Assembly: GCF_018812025.1 (NCBI RefSeq)
Contig: NC_063045.1
Span: 54,274,457 to 54,338,456 of the forward strand
DNA from: Megalobrama amblycephala
Taxonomy: Eukaryota; Chordata; Actinopteri; Cypriniformes; Xenocyprididae
Direction of reading: 5' to 3'
DNA: 64,000 nucleotides
The notes below the pieces were generated by a model that worked only from the letters and a program-made list of their open reading frames with translations, did no database searches and was not told the DNA's origin. The position numbers were made by a program, and so were the translations under genes. This document shows positions 11,558 to 23,060 of the stretch, piece after piece; positions within the stretch are counted from its first letter, which is position 1, and each line of letters opens with the position of its first letter.

Positions 11558-11771
11558 TTAAAGGTGCAGTAAGTGATTTCTGAGAAACACTGTTGATATT
11601 TGAAATGATCAAAACAAACATGCCCCTACCCTTGATAGCTCCGCAGCACAGGCACCTCCCCCCTCATAAGTGGACATGCCCCTTACTGCTGATTGGCTAA
11701 AAGTGTGTTTTGACGCTAGGTCCTATTCACTTTCAACATCATTTCTTAGAAATTGTTTACTGCACCTTTAA
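11558..11771. mobile_element. Short TTAA MITE, 'aggtgcagtaa' family
   Basis: TTAAAGGTGCAGTAAGTGAT at the left and a complementary TTACTGCACCTTTAA end at the right. Inside, 'atgcccctac' and 'atgcccctta' and a 'gattggct' word are typical of this cyprinid MITE. TTAA is present at both edges, as expected of TTAA-targeting transposition. Confidence 0.85.
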
Positions 11772-13526
11772 TTTAATTTGCAAATTGATGCTGAGTCTGA
11801 CATTAAATGGTGTTGAATTGAAAGAGACAGTTTGAGAGCTGAGGTCGATCATTATCACAAACCTTATGAGATGGTCATGACCCAAATGTCAAAATGCAGA
11901 GGTTTTGTTTCACCCTGAAGGAGTTTATTTTGTGATAATGACCAACTGAATGTACAGTTATCCCACTTATTACATGGCTACTAAATAAATCAATATGAAA
12001 TTATTGTAAGAAAAAAAGAGATTGTGGCATGATATCGTGACTGACCGATCAGAATCACAAATTCCACAGTGCCACATAGTTGTCATATATTAAACAGCTA
12101 GTTTTTTAGTTGATTTAACTGCTCTTCATTAGTATCAAAGCTCATTTACCCATGAGCATGTTTTTCTGTGATGGTGGCGTTTGAATAAGGGATCTGTGGA
12201 TCTGTTTCCGACTGTTTTTAGAATGAATGCACATGTTCAGATGGCACAGGGAAGATCATTCATCAGGGGTTTTGAACAACAGTACACATGGACAGCGAGG
12301 AGGCATTTATCTCCCCGGAACAACACAAACACAGAGCTGCTGCCCTGGAGACTTCAGCTGCATGCTCAAATCACTATCCCTCTTCATATTCCACTGTGTC
12401 TAATTAGCCAATTCAGTCCAGACCACATTTATAGACCCGATGGAACATACAGACACACACACTTGTACACACATGCACACAAAGAATCTGTCCTGGAATT
12501 CACATGTAAATTAGATTGCAGTTCAGAGAGCTGTGTTCCTACGGTGTGGGCGTCTGACTGTAGACACTTTGAAGACAATCTAGTGGAAAGGACCTGGGCA
12601 TATATTCGATTAAAATCATTAGATTACGCATTTGCGTGTTAATAAATGCAATAATCATATTCCAAACTCTATTTGGAATATGCTATTCACGACACAGGCA
12701 GCCATCCACCCCAGCTTGTGATGCAGATTGGGCCAGTATGTTCTCTTGAGGAGAATCACACTGATGTCTTCTGACAAGCTTCATTCCACAGGAGAGAGGG
12801 GTCTGTCACCAGGACACCATCGCCCAAACGCTTGCCTGAGGCCGTCTTCCCCACTGACTCACATTCTACAAACAAGACACTAAAAATAACAGCGTCGAAA
12901 AGGTAGAAAAACAGCATGAAATATCCATGAAAAAATTCCAATGTACGATTTTCTTTAGGAACTCTTTCTATTGAAATTAGCTTTAGACTGTTTTTTTCCT
13001 ACTGAAAGCATCACTAACTCCATTTGAAACCAATTTGTTTCATAGAAGGTGGTGTAAATATATCCAGAATTAGAAATGCTTTATTCTGCCTTTAACAAAA
13101 AGCATAGGAACTTCATAGATGTGGTTCTAAAACACCTAAAAGAAAAGCAATTTTAGGCTTATTTTCCAATTCAATAATTCTGAAATGATACCATGCGGAG
13201 TCCACCTTGTGGGTGGATAAATTTAGAAGTTATTTAAACTGGTTCAAAAGTGCATGTTAAGAGAAACTTTATTCAGTGTGCAGGAACTAGCTAAATCTGT
13301 AGAGTGAAGAATTGTGGCTGATTTCACCTAATCAATACAAACTAGGCTGATGCGTCTTCATTTAAATAAGCTGTCTTGAATGTTACAGGACCAAATTTAG
13401 ATATAATTAACAAGATTCTGCATTAGTAATTGTTGCTAATTTGTCTGTTCTCACTGTACGCTGACCTTCGCGTATGCATAAAAAGTGAACTATACTTTTA
13501 GGCTTTAGTTGGCATGAAATTAAAAT
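11772..13526. other. Unique block; possible conserved regulatory DNA at 12.2-12.65 kb
   Basis: A 153-codon frame spans 12181-12642. It has no recognisable domain and a composition like its surroundings (low-complexity cac/aca run near 12455-12480), so I do not call a gene. The same block contains ctaattagcc and cgattaaaatcattagatta, ATTA-core words frequent in developmental enhancers. A short direct or inverted word pair 'atattccaaactc'/'tttggaatatgc' sits at 12657-12682. Confidence 0.35.
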
Positions 13527-13907
13527 TTGGTCCCACTTTATATTAGGTGGCATTAACTACTATGTACTTACATTTAAATTAATGATTTGATACAATACAC
13601 TTGTTGTGTACATACAACATGTTTTTGCATTGTATTTATATTTTAAAAATACCTGCGTGTAATTACATCTGTAATTAATTTCTGTAAGTATATTTATAAT
13701 TACACTGTTTGCCCATCCCTTACACCTTAACCCACCCTTAAACCTACCTATACCACCAAACCTGTCCCTAACTTTACCCGTATCCCACCTCAATAGCAGC
13801 AAAAGTGTTTTGCAATACAATATGAACACAATAAATACATTGTACGTATTTTTTGATGTAAGTACATAGTAGTTAAGGCCACCTACTGTAATATAAAGAG
13901 TGACCGA
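13527..13907. mobile_element. MITE, 'tttggtcccactttatatta' family
   Basis: The left end TTTGGTCCCACTTTATATTA is matched by a right end reading ...taatataaagagtgaccgaa. The subterminal 'ggtggcattaactactatgt' class sequence is mirrored by 'acatagtagttaaggccacc'. A 129-codon minus-strand frame across it is a by-product of the palindrome and is not a gene. The termini resemble those of the element at 62076-62307. Confidence 0.85.
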
Positions 13908-14061
13908 AAATTCACCCTGTCTATTTTCTAAATGCATGTCATAGATCATGTTTCATTTAATTAAAAATTATCTAGCCTTGTTTATTCAAAATATCATAAG
14001 TGGATCTTCCAGTGAAAATGACACTTCTCTCTGGTGATGTATGCAGGATTTCTCGAATCAT

Positions 14062-14810
14062 TTAAGGCCCCGGTATACTTCAAACGAAGTTCTTCTTCGT
14101 TCTTCGTTTAGGGGTAGAACGAAGTACGAAATGCGTGACCAGCGATATACTGTAAAAGAACATCTGACACCGCCCACACTGCTGAGAGCGACGGTTAGAT
14201 GAATATGTAAATATGTGCTGTGCACTTTCTTCTCAGTACCAAAATAAACACACACACACACACAAAAAAAAAAAAAATCAGAAAGCAGAAAGCATTTATT
14301 ATAGAAAGCGTCTGATCATAACAGCATGGGAATGTTAGCACGAGCTCTGCAAAGTAGCACTCTAGTCACGTCACGTCTTCATATAGCACTTTATTGCTTA
14401 AAATCAAGCAGCTTTACAGTATCAGACATGAAAAACAGTTAGTGCCTCATTTTTTTTTTTTTTTTTACAAGCACAACTTCATTTTGTACTATAAAGCGGC
14501 TATCCAGTATGTTCATGTTTTCAGATATTACCTCAACAAACTCAAACACACGAAATGAATCAGAGACGCGTCCCGCGCGAGAGAAGGCGGAGCCTCAGAG
14601 CACACCTCCTATTACGTTATCGTCACTGACCAATGGAAGTACGAAGGTGTTTTGCAGCTGGTGCAAACTTTTCCTGAAAGTTCGCTTTGGCAAGCCGTTT
14701 CGAACTTCCAAAAAGAACACAAAACGAACTTTGTTTTGGCCTGATTTTGTTCGAAATGACGTCACATCAGTTCGTTCTTCGATTTTGTTTGAAGTATACC
14801 GGGGCCTTTA
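14062..14810. mobile_element. MITE, 'aaggccccggtatacttc' family
   Basis: The left end ttaaggccccggtatacttc and right end gaagtataccggggccttta are near-perfect inverted repeats. The subterminal 'cgaagttcttcttcgttctt' class stretch is mirrored at the right. It contains a CA run (14246-14265), a poly-A tract and a poly-T tract of about 19 bases (about 14450-14467). Open frames on both strands are element-internal. Confidence 0.88.
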
Positions 14811-15791
14811 GTCTGGTTAAACTCAGCCCCTGCATGCTCACGTTCATCTGCTTCCACTTTTGAGTTCAACACCCACAATCAACCCTCCCTAGATTTTTTC
14901 TTTTTCAATAATCTGTTACACTTGGATGTATATTAGAATACGGAAGAACAGATATGACGCTATTTCCGGTTCAACCTGACTTTAATATGCCATTTTCGTA
15001 TTCATTTCTCTGGATTTATCTCCATTGAAATAAGCCCCTAGGTTACAGGATCAACTTGTAGCCAATAAGGCAAAAAGTTCACAGATGACTTGCAGTGCTG
15101 GTGGTTGAAAGGAAGCTGTAGGTGTGATTCATAGCCTGTGGCACCATGCCATCAAGACAAGCAGAGATCTGATCAGCCTCTGCTGGGGAACCTCATGATC
15201 ATTTCTGATGATGAAAGTCTAAACACCCCAGGTTGCATCCTTTAATGATGTTCCAGAAAACTGCACTGAGATTATTCATCTGCAGAGGTGAATGTTTTTG
15301 TGATTTTTTATTTTTTATTTTTCCCCATGCTAAATCATGTTTATGCATTAGGCATTTTGCACTCTGGGATCAACTTGACTTTTTTTTCTAAATGATTCTT
15401 TACCTTTTGTGGCTAACGTTAATATTAAAATGAACACTGAACTAATCAGATAATTACATGATCAATGTTTGTGACAGGAATGCAGCCTAGAGCAACACGA
15501 AGGCTGCTTTTATTTCGTTATAAAATATAGATTCACCCTCATCTTTGAGAATATTTGATTAGTGAAGGCTATTCATAAATAAAACAATACAAGTTTACTG
15601 AGAACTTTAGAAATTTAACTCCACATCTTTTAACCCTGATGAACAAGAAGAAGAATTAAATATTTAAATGTACTAAATATTTTTTCCCTCTCATTAATAA
15701 AGTTTTACTCCTAGGAAGGAATAGTAAGTTGATATACACACAGATGAGATGAAGAATTCAGTCATATGAGCCTGGTTCATTTTACATAGAG
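14811..15791. other. No gene seen; unique A+T-rich DNA
   Basis: No open frame with coding character and no repeat I recognise. A T-rich run lies at 15303-15325. Confidence 0.5.
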
Positions 15792-15792
15792 A

Positions 15793-16096
15793 CTGAATCC
15801 CAGTTGGCACCCTAAACCTTCACGGTCTTCCTCTGAGTCCGCACTTTCGTGACGTAATGCCACTTTGACTGCCGGGTAAAGTCCTCTGCGTAGCTCGCAG
15901 ACTTGCTGTCTCAGCTGAAGTGCGCATTGAGGGCGCGTAGCGGCCACAAAGGGGGCGCTCTCGAGCACCCTTCTGAAACCTAAAATGATGAATGGGACAC
16001 CCTTCGGTCTCGTGGACTTAACGGACACGCGCACACTGCGGCCATTGTAAGTCCACAAGACCGAAAGTGCATAGAAGTGTGCCATTTGGGATTCAG
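15793..16096. mobile_element. MITE with 'ctgaatccca' termini
   Basis: The left end ctgaatcccagttggcac and the right end gtgccatttgggattcag are inverted repeats of about 18 bp. Near the ends, 'ttcgtgacgtaat' and 'ggtctcgtggactta'/'gtaagtccacaagaccg' form further inverted pairs. It is GC-richer than its flanks. The 145-codon minus-strand frame across it is not a gene. Confidence 0.75.
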
Positions 16097-16190
16097 CCAG
16101 AGAGGGTCGCCTCATGAATGCCACCATTTTGAGATCACATGACAAGTCGAATATTCCCTGACAAACTAGCATATCAAAACAGAATTTGTC

Positions 16191-16545
16191 CCTGGTGAAA
16201 AAGTACACTTCCATAATGTACTTAAAGTGCTCTGTTTTCGCACATTAAAATGTGCTTTTAACACCACTTGTAGTACACTTGAACCCATAAGTGTACTACA
16301 AGTAGTAATTAAATTAATTTTATAATACAGAGATAGCACATTTTAGTTCATATTCATGGTGTCTCAAAATAGCACAGTTAAGTAAACTTAGATTTTCTTA
16401 AAATTATCTTAAGAAGTTCTTTATCTTTAAGAAGAAGTAAAGTATATTATTAAAGTATAATTTTTAGTATATTAAGTACAAAATTAGTGCACAAAAACAG
16501 AGCACTTTAGTACATTATGGAAGTGTACTTTTTTTCACCTTTGGT
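16191..16545. mobile_element. MITE with 'gaaaaagtacacttccata' termini
   Basis: The left side reads tggtgaaaaagtacacttcc and the right side ggaagtgtactttttttcacc, extended by mirrored 'ataatgtacttaaagtgctctg' class subterminal sequence. The interior is A+T-rich with repeated 'agtacac' words. It lies about 95 bp from the element at 15793-16096 but is a separate family. Confidence 0.8.
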
Positions 16546-17600
16546 AAAAATAATGACTGTTTCCATACAGGTTTTCTCCGAATGCTCTTCCCATCTGCCA
16601 TTGGTCAAAAAACAGATGGCCCTCCATTAGTTGATCCAGTGTTACCTCAGCATTTACAAAGTGTTTCTGAGGGAATCAGCACGCTAATGTCTTCCTTACA
16701 ATTATCTCTGCATATTATGCTGTGATAGAAGCATAGAAAAAATTGCTTACTTCACCTTTAACCATATTTGGCCCACAAGGTTTCTCATAAATACTTCAGA
16801 CAGCCGGAGAATAATCCCCATTAGTACTCGGCTCTCTTCTTTCAGAAACATCCTCAGGCAGGTGTATAAAATCTATTCCAATGATGCCATTACAAACACC
16901 TCAATTCCATTTCTTACTGAAGCACCTGTTTAAAAGCCTTCTATCTCTTTCAGAAACCGTTAGCGATTTGCTGATGACGAATGATGCTGAATTTAAGGCC
17001 ATTAGTTAATTAGTAGATCATAACATCCCTGAGGACAAAAGAAGCCCCAGAGTGGCTTCCTCTATCAGAACCGCGTGTCATTAGATGAGAGAGAGACGCT
17101 AATTAGAGGGCTGAAAGAGTCTAGATATTATATAAAGCCTCCCTGAGCTCGATGCTGTACACACGCACACATTTAAATGTAATATACAGGCCTGTTGTCT
17201 CCCCGCATAGAGAATGCCTAAATCTAATTTTGGGGTATCAAAATCAATAACCTTTTGCTAAAAGCCGGGCTTGTTAGTGCGAGAGGTGCATCTGGGAAAT
17301 GGAAGCTGTATGAAACAGCATTCTGAGGTGAGACTGAGGTGTTGTCACTCTCGTGTTGTTAGAACAGTCGATTTCGAATAGGCCATGTTATATGTGACAG
17401 TGAGAGTGAATAAAAACAGCCATTAGAGTCTTGCATCCACTAAGGCTGCACCTCATTAACAGAATAGATTAAATGTATTTTTAGAATTTATAAATTAGCT
17501 TCAATTCAATATGAAACGTCATTCACAACTCACTTAGCTTCCATAATGTAAATATGCAATGATATATTTCTGGTGAAACAGGATATTGTATGGCAGAACT
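16546..17600. other. Repeat-free block, candidate conserved non-coding element
   Basis: About 16900-17170 contains gttagcgatttgctgatgac, gccattagttaattagtaga, gtcattagatgag and acgctaattagaggg: closely spaced homeodomain-type ATTA cores in complex, repeat-free sequence. No long frame spans it on either strand. This is how deeply conserved vertebrate enhancers often look, but conservation itself cannot be seen from one sequence. Confidence 0.35.
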
Positions 17601-18614
17601 TGATTTTATTTATTGGGAATTGATTGGATCATCAAAAGTGGGGTTGTAGGAAGGGATGATAGGAAAATAAGAGCACTTTGTTAAAAAATTTTTTGTTGGA
17701 ATAGTGTGCACTGATGAATCGTTAAGTAAATCAATCATTGAACAATTATTAATGATTAAAATCAGATAAGTGTGAGAAATTACTGTAAATGGGGTCCCTT
17801 TTTGATTACCTGTTGGAAATAATTGTCTTGTTTTGCTATCCAATCTTCTTAATTTTTAAGATCAGGCATGGCTACTTGTTACTTGAATGTGCCAGGCTTA
17901 CGGCGTCAGCCGCTTCCAGTTATTTTACCTGTATAAAAACAGTCTATTATGCTACTTGATGTTGCAAACTGGTATTTGTTATCATGTAAGGAATAATTGA
18001 CTCCGGGCGTTCAATTATTAGTGAAAAAATGCACACCTGATGTGGTAATATTGTGTGTAGTTACACCTCGGGTATGCAATTTTTAATTTATTTTTTTAAT
18101 AATTCAATGGCCAACTTATACCATGGTTACCATGACTTTGTTCAGATGTTTTATTTCAAGGTGTTTGTGAAGTTTTTGACCTTAAATCTCTCTTCTGTGC
18201 AGAACTGCTTACGCATCTCATCCCAAGCCTCCATTACTAATTCCAAACTGTAATTATAGAGTTAGTTCTGGAGGCTTGAGCTATTGATATGCAGTTCATA
18301 CAGAGAGAGGCAGAGAGATTAAGCATGTGTGAATGATCTTATCTGTGTGTCTCTCAATAGTGTTTTGCAGCAGCGGCTATACTAATAGTGAAGCTGAAAG
18401 TTTAACCGCTTCAAAAACAGTGAAGTTACTACCTTGATACTGAAAAATGTTGTGTAGCTTTTCAGTTGCGAAACTACTTTATTCATAAAGTTGCGTGGCA
18501 GTGCTAACAAGTTTCTGTGCCTGTGTATATTTCCATGTGCGTGCAAGTCAGTGTCTGTACAGTGCGTGCGTGCAGAAAGGGAGAGAGCGAGAGAGACAAA
18601 GCATGCTTTTCATA
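17601..18614. other. No gene seen; unique DNA
   Basis: A+T-rich sequence without supported features. The ccatggttaccatg word at 18121-18134 is a short perfect palindrome, too short to interpret. Confidence 0.45.
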
Positions 18615-19153
18615 GGTAATACAATAATTTTATGAAGCGACAAGAATACTTTTTGTGCGCAAAAAAACAAATAAATAAAATAACGACTTTGTTCGACAAG
18701 TTCTTCTCTTCCGTCTGGGCCTCTGACGTGGGCTCACATTTATTTTTTTTATATAAAACAGTTTTGTCAGAACGCCCGGCTTCTACGTCATCTTCCGGCG
18801 CATGCGTCATGGTGCTTTCGTGAGCGCACGTCAGAGGCCCAGATGGAAGAGAACTTGTTGAACAAAGTCGTTTTTTTTTTTTTTTTGCACAAAAAATATT
18901 CTCATCACTTCATAAAATTATTGTAGAACCACTGTAGTCAAGTCGACTGTTTTAATGACGTATAGTACCTTTCTGGATCTTGAGAGGTTCAGTGACATTG
19001 CTGGCAATGCAGGCCTCACTGAGCAATCAGATTTCATCAAAAATATCTTAATTTGCGTTCTGAAGATGAACGAAGGTCTTACGGGTGTGGAACGTCATGA
19101 AGGTGAGTAATTAATGACAGAATTTTCATTTTTGGGTGAACTAACCCTTTAAA
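18615..19153. mobile_element. Truncated palindromic TTAA MITE, 'gggttagttcaccc' family
   Basis: The complete right arm (about 18815-19153) ends GGGTGAACTAACCCTTTAAA. The left arm survives only for its inner part (about 18615-18745, acttcataaa/ttttatgaag and 'cttctcttccgtctgggcctc' mirrored at 18834-18860). Some 200 bp of outer left arm are missing. The loop contains ttccggcgcatgcgtcatgg. Frames of 60-66 codons on both strands come from the palindrome. Confidence 0.82.
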
Positions 19154-19289
19154 TAGCTTTGTCTAAGCCACTGATGTGAGTCACAAACATATTGTGTTTG
19201 TTGACAATGCTATTCATTTTTTTAGGTGTAAAACCTTTTTTTTTTTTTTTTTTAAATACCCAGCGCAAATCGATCAAAACATCATCAGT

Positions 19290-20115
19290 GACCTCTAGCG
19301 TGACGCACCCGGCCCCCGACTTGGCCGACAGATCTGATTCCTCTCGTCAGTGTCTCATTATGAAATAGAGAGGCGTTTAATTATTTATTTATTTTTCTAG
19401 GTTCCTGACGCACATCTCTGACAGGAAAGCGCTAACCGCAAGCGTCCGGTCAGCGTGCTGTTGCTCTGCTTTGAATCAATCAATATGCCGGGGCTGTATT
19501 TGGCCTGCAGGTAGCACATACAGATTGAATCATTTTCAGATGATCAGATATGCAGCACTGATGCGAGAAGACGGCCGCTAACGCCGACTCGGCGCACGCG
19601 AGACTCTGTGGCACGTGGTAATGAGCCTGCGAGTCTCTGATGCCTGCCTGTTCCGTGCCCTGTCTGCCCACTAACGAGAGCCTGAATGCATCATCGGCTG
19701 ACTGTCCGCCTCTGTCCCGCGGTGTCATAATGAATCTTGAGAGGCCTCACACCTCACAGACGCGACTGCTCCCTGCCGCCCGATGCCTTTTAATGGCTTG
19801 TTTGTTTGCCTTTGTTTTATTCCTCCTTTTCAAAAGGCGACGGCACGCAGTCCCGACAAAATCGCCTGGGGCTCTCCTTGATGTTTATGTTGCATGGGAA
19901 GTGTATGGGATTGGAGCAGACAGAGCCGTTTATTGCCGAAGGCGAGTGCATCCGTACTCGATATCTGAATGGGGTTATTAACATCCCCTGTTTGCACCTC
20001 TTGGATGGGATTTTTCAGCAATCATTTTCACTCATGTGCAAGGCGCTGGAACTCCAGAGAGAAAGATGTGTGCTTGTAGGTTCAGAGGGTTTTATATGGA
20101 TTGGTGGAAAAGTCT
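19290..20115. other. High-complexity unique block, candidate regulatory DNA
   Basis: This stretch is GC-richer and more complex than its neighbours, without repeats, and contains cattatgaaatagagagg, gtcataatgaatcttgagag and ccttttaatggcttgtttg. Frames of 82-113 codons exist on both strands but overlap each other, lack splice context and match no family I know. I read it as a possible conserved non-coding block rather than a gene. Confidence 0.35.
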
Positions 20116-20334
20116 CTGTGCTGCTCCAGTGAAAGGTTTAAGGCCATAATTCTAGCTTAACTACAAGAGGTCAGCAGATTTCAAACCATAAGCAATGGAC
20201 GCAACACCTTCTGAATTATTCAAACATTCCCGAATCGTCCTCGCAACAACAACAAAAAAAAGTGAAAATCTAATACAATTCACTTGTGAGACCAGCATCT
20301 TTAGGTGGCCTATAAACAAACCTGATTTGAAGTG

Positions 20335-20500
20335 GTTTTACATTTGCATTTTACGTTTATGCATTTGGCAGGCTTTTTTTCTCCAAAGCGACTTATATTT
20401 CATTCAAGGTATAAGTTTTACGTTTTTGCTTTCTGTTGTTATTTAGACCATGACCCTGGCATTGATAGTGCCATGTTCTACTGTTTGAGATAAAGGACTT
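20335..20500 (-). mobile_element. tRNA-derived SINE, cyprinid HE1/DANA type
   Basis: On the minus strand a tRNA-like head (20445-20500) has an A-box-like tatctcaaacagtagaac and a decayed B-box region. It is followed by the conserved body seen on the + strand as acgtttatgcatttggcagg and ctccaaagcgacttatattt. That body is the hallmark of an abundant cyprinid SINE. Which named subfamily it belongs to is not certain. The copy is diverged at the B box, so it is unlikely to be active. Confidence 0.8.
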
Positions 20501-21180
20501 GTTTTAAATGGGCAAATGCAACAATCTTGAAAATAAAAGTTCTTCACCGTCTCTTTGTGAAAACGCTTTTCGCTGTTTTTTTTTTTTTTTTTTGGTAGTT
20601 AATGTCCTAGGTGTCAGTTTATAGGTGAACTTGGTAGTGACTTAAACCAACTGTTTCAAATTAATGTTTGAAATATGATGTGCCATTTATGTTGAAGAAC
20701 AAAGCAGTTAAGTCAAGTGCTAACCACAAATGTTATTTTACTAATTTTGAACCAATTTGAAAATTCCAAAGGAAACCCATGTCTCAAATGGTAATTCTTT
20801 TCTTGGTTTTTAGACTACAATCTGAACAGCTTTGTGCAGATTATTCGGAGTTATATATTAGTTTCTGTGTTCTGTAAAACCCCAGTAGAGAATTTGAAAG
20901 GTTTTTTTTTTTTTTTTGTAGATCTTAAGATGTTCATCAGTGTTGCATCAAGCTTTAAAACCCTTTTTGGTTCTAATTGGAGCCTTTAGGTTTACTTTAA
21001 GGGTCAGTTTCTCATGAAATTACTGTCATCATACAGAATTGATGTTACCGTATAAAACATTTATCGCCAATTAGCGATAATGTGTGTGTGTGTGTGTGTA
21101 TATATATATTATATATTAATCTAAATTAATTGCATACATAATTTTTGCTGTGAAAGTATTAAATATTTCAATTCAAATGA
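20501..21180. other. No gene seen; poly-T tracts and TG/TA microsatellite
   Basis: Holds a T run of about 20 (20576-20594), another at 20901-20916 and a (TG)n-(TA)n microsatellite at 21081-21110. Otherwise featureless. Confidence 0.5.
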
Positions 21181-21186
21181 ATCAAT

Positions 21187-21847
21187 GCAGGGTTGTCGAT
21201 TCATGATTCATTATAGACTGTGTGGACAGATCAGTTGTTGTCATGATTCATTAAAATGAATCTGTTCAAATGTGTCATTAGGTCGCGAATTGGACTTTAG
21301 CGGACGTTGACGCGTTGCGTGCGAATCGCGACTGTTATTAGGATATCGCAAAAGATATGTCAACACAGAAAACACTTCACCACTGGATAGGATTTTCTTT
21401 TTTTTACTGAAAGTGTGGTTTGTGTCAGCTGCACATGCTAAAAGTTCGTAAGACCGAATCCATGTTTCACGAGGTGCATTCGGAGAATGTTTTTCCTGAA
21501 TAACCGCTGGGTGTGAATAGTGCTCAAAAGAACATCACCTCATCTTCTCTGACAGGCGCCCTTTTAGCATTGTGTCAGTTGATTTAGATTATTATGTGTG
21601 AGGTAGAGAGAGTGCAAAAACGTTGAAGACAAAGAGCGCTTGCGCACACGAGGGAGGAGCTCTGCTCGTTCTGTCCGTCAGCGCAGCAGTCGCGTCTCCC
21701 TCCTTCATTTTACAGTCGAATGGTGGCTAGAACGGCTCCAGGTTCAAAGGTCAATACGGAATGGATTAATCTGCGTTATTTTTTTTTACGCGTTATTTTT
21801 TCTCAGATTAATTAATCGAAAATTAACGCGTTATTTTGACAGCCCTA
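21187..21847. mobile_element. hAT-type element remnant, right terminus
   Basis: The right end reads ...gaaaattaacgcgttatttt gacagcccta, the well-known fish terminus with TAGGGCTGTCAAAATAACGC as its outer strand. The left limit is uncertain; 'cagggttgtcgattcatg' near 21187 may be a decayed left end. The interior has a CpG-rich patch (21630-21700). The 81-codon frame inside is not a gene. Confidence 0.55.
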
Positions 21848-21868
21848 ATTTATATACATGCATACATA

Positions 21869-23060
21869 CAGGGGTTGGACAATGAAACTGAAACACTGGC
21901 CAATATAGTGTTGGAGGTTTCATGCCTATATATGCATGTCCTGGTGGCCAAACTTCACTGATTTCACATTCCATCAGTAAGAGCAGAGTGTGAAGGTTGA
22001 ATTAGCAGAGCAACAGCACAGCTGTACATAAAATACTGCAATCCACACAACATAATGGGAGACAAATCAGAGTTCAAAAGAGGACAAATTGTTGGTGCGT
22101 GTCTCGCTGGCTCATCTGTGACCAGGACAGCAAGTCTTTGTGGTGTATTGAGAGCTATGTTATCCAGGGTAATGTCAGCATACCACCTCACAGGATGAAC
22201 CACATCCAACAGGAGTAACTGTTAAGGCAAGAGGAAGCTGTCTGAAAGACATTTCCAGTTACACACCTGGATTGTATCCAAAAAACATAAAACCACAGCT
22301 GCCCAACTCACTGCAGAATTAAATGCGCACCTTGACTCTTCAGTCAATATTCACTGTCAGGCTGCTATAGCCAAACCTTTGGTCACTTGTCCAATGCCAA
22401 ATGTCAGTTTCATTGGTGCAAACAGTGAAAATCTTGGGCTGTGGACAATGTGAAACATGTATTGTTCTCTGATAAGCCCACCTTCACTGTCTTTCCCACA
22501 TTCGTGGGAGTTACGGTGTGGAGAAGCCCCAAAGAGGCTTAACACCGGGCTGTTGCTGCCCAGAGTGAAGAACAGGCTGGATCAGCGATGGTCTGGGCTT
22601 CAATATCATGGCATTCCCTACTGTGCTTGATGGGTGCCTCACTGCCAAGGACTACTGAAACATTCTGGAGGACCATGTGCATGTAATGGTTCAAACATTG
22701 TACCCTGAAGGGGGTGCCGTGTATCAGCATGATAATGCACCAGTACACACAGCAAGACTTGTAATAGAAAGGTTTGATAAACATGAAAGTGAAGTTAAAC
22801 ATCTTCCATGGCTTGCACAGTCACCAAGATCTAAATATGGGGTATTTTGAAGGAGCGAATCAGAAAATGTTTTCCTCCACCAGCATCACATAGTGCTGGC
22901 CACTGTTCTGGAAGAGGAATGGCTCAAAATCCCTCTCGCCATTGTGAAGGACTTGTACAGGTATCTGTTATTCCCAAGACAAATTGATGCTGTACTGGCT
23001 GCAAAAGTAGGTCCTACACCATATACTAATAAATTATTGTGGTCTAAAACCAGTGGCTAG
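21869..23060 (+). mobile_element. Tc1/mariner-type transposon copy, right end lost
   Basis: The left terminus CAGGGGTTGGACAATGAAAC starts directly after a TA (21867-21868), as Tc1 elements do. A broken transposase gene follows on the + strand. No complementary ...CCAACCCCTG terminus is found after 23060, so the right inverted repeat has been deleted or has decayed. The element can no longer move by itself. Confidence 0.85.
22055..23060 (+). pseudogene. Tc1-type transposase pseudogene
   Basis: Starting at ATG 22055 the N-terminus MGDKSEFKRGQIVGACLAG plus SSVTRTASLCGV is a Tc1-family paired-like helix-turn-helix that would bind the element's own ends. The frame stops at TGA 22196. Downstream homology continues in shifted frames: a catalytic-core block around 22710-22760 reads AVYQHDNAPVHTARL, keeping the second catalytic Asp. 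The following SP-D-L-N motif (about 22821) is broken by a 1-nt shift, and its usual Glu segment is missing. The C-terminal LEEEWLKIPL and GPTPY motifs are near 22910 and 23010. It encodes no functional enzyme. Confidence 0.88.

Noticed and set aside
12181..12642. 153-codon plus-strand frame
   Set aside because: Contains an H/T-rich stretch from a ca-repeat and no domain. The same DNA looks more like a non-coding regulatory block.
13560..13949. 129-codon minus-strand frame
   Set aside because: Lies across a complete MITE (13527-13907) and depends on its palindromic ends.
15777..16214. 145-codon minus-strand frame
   Set aside because: Spans one MITE and the start of another. It crosses both termini, so it is an artefact of the insertions.
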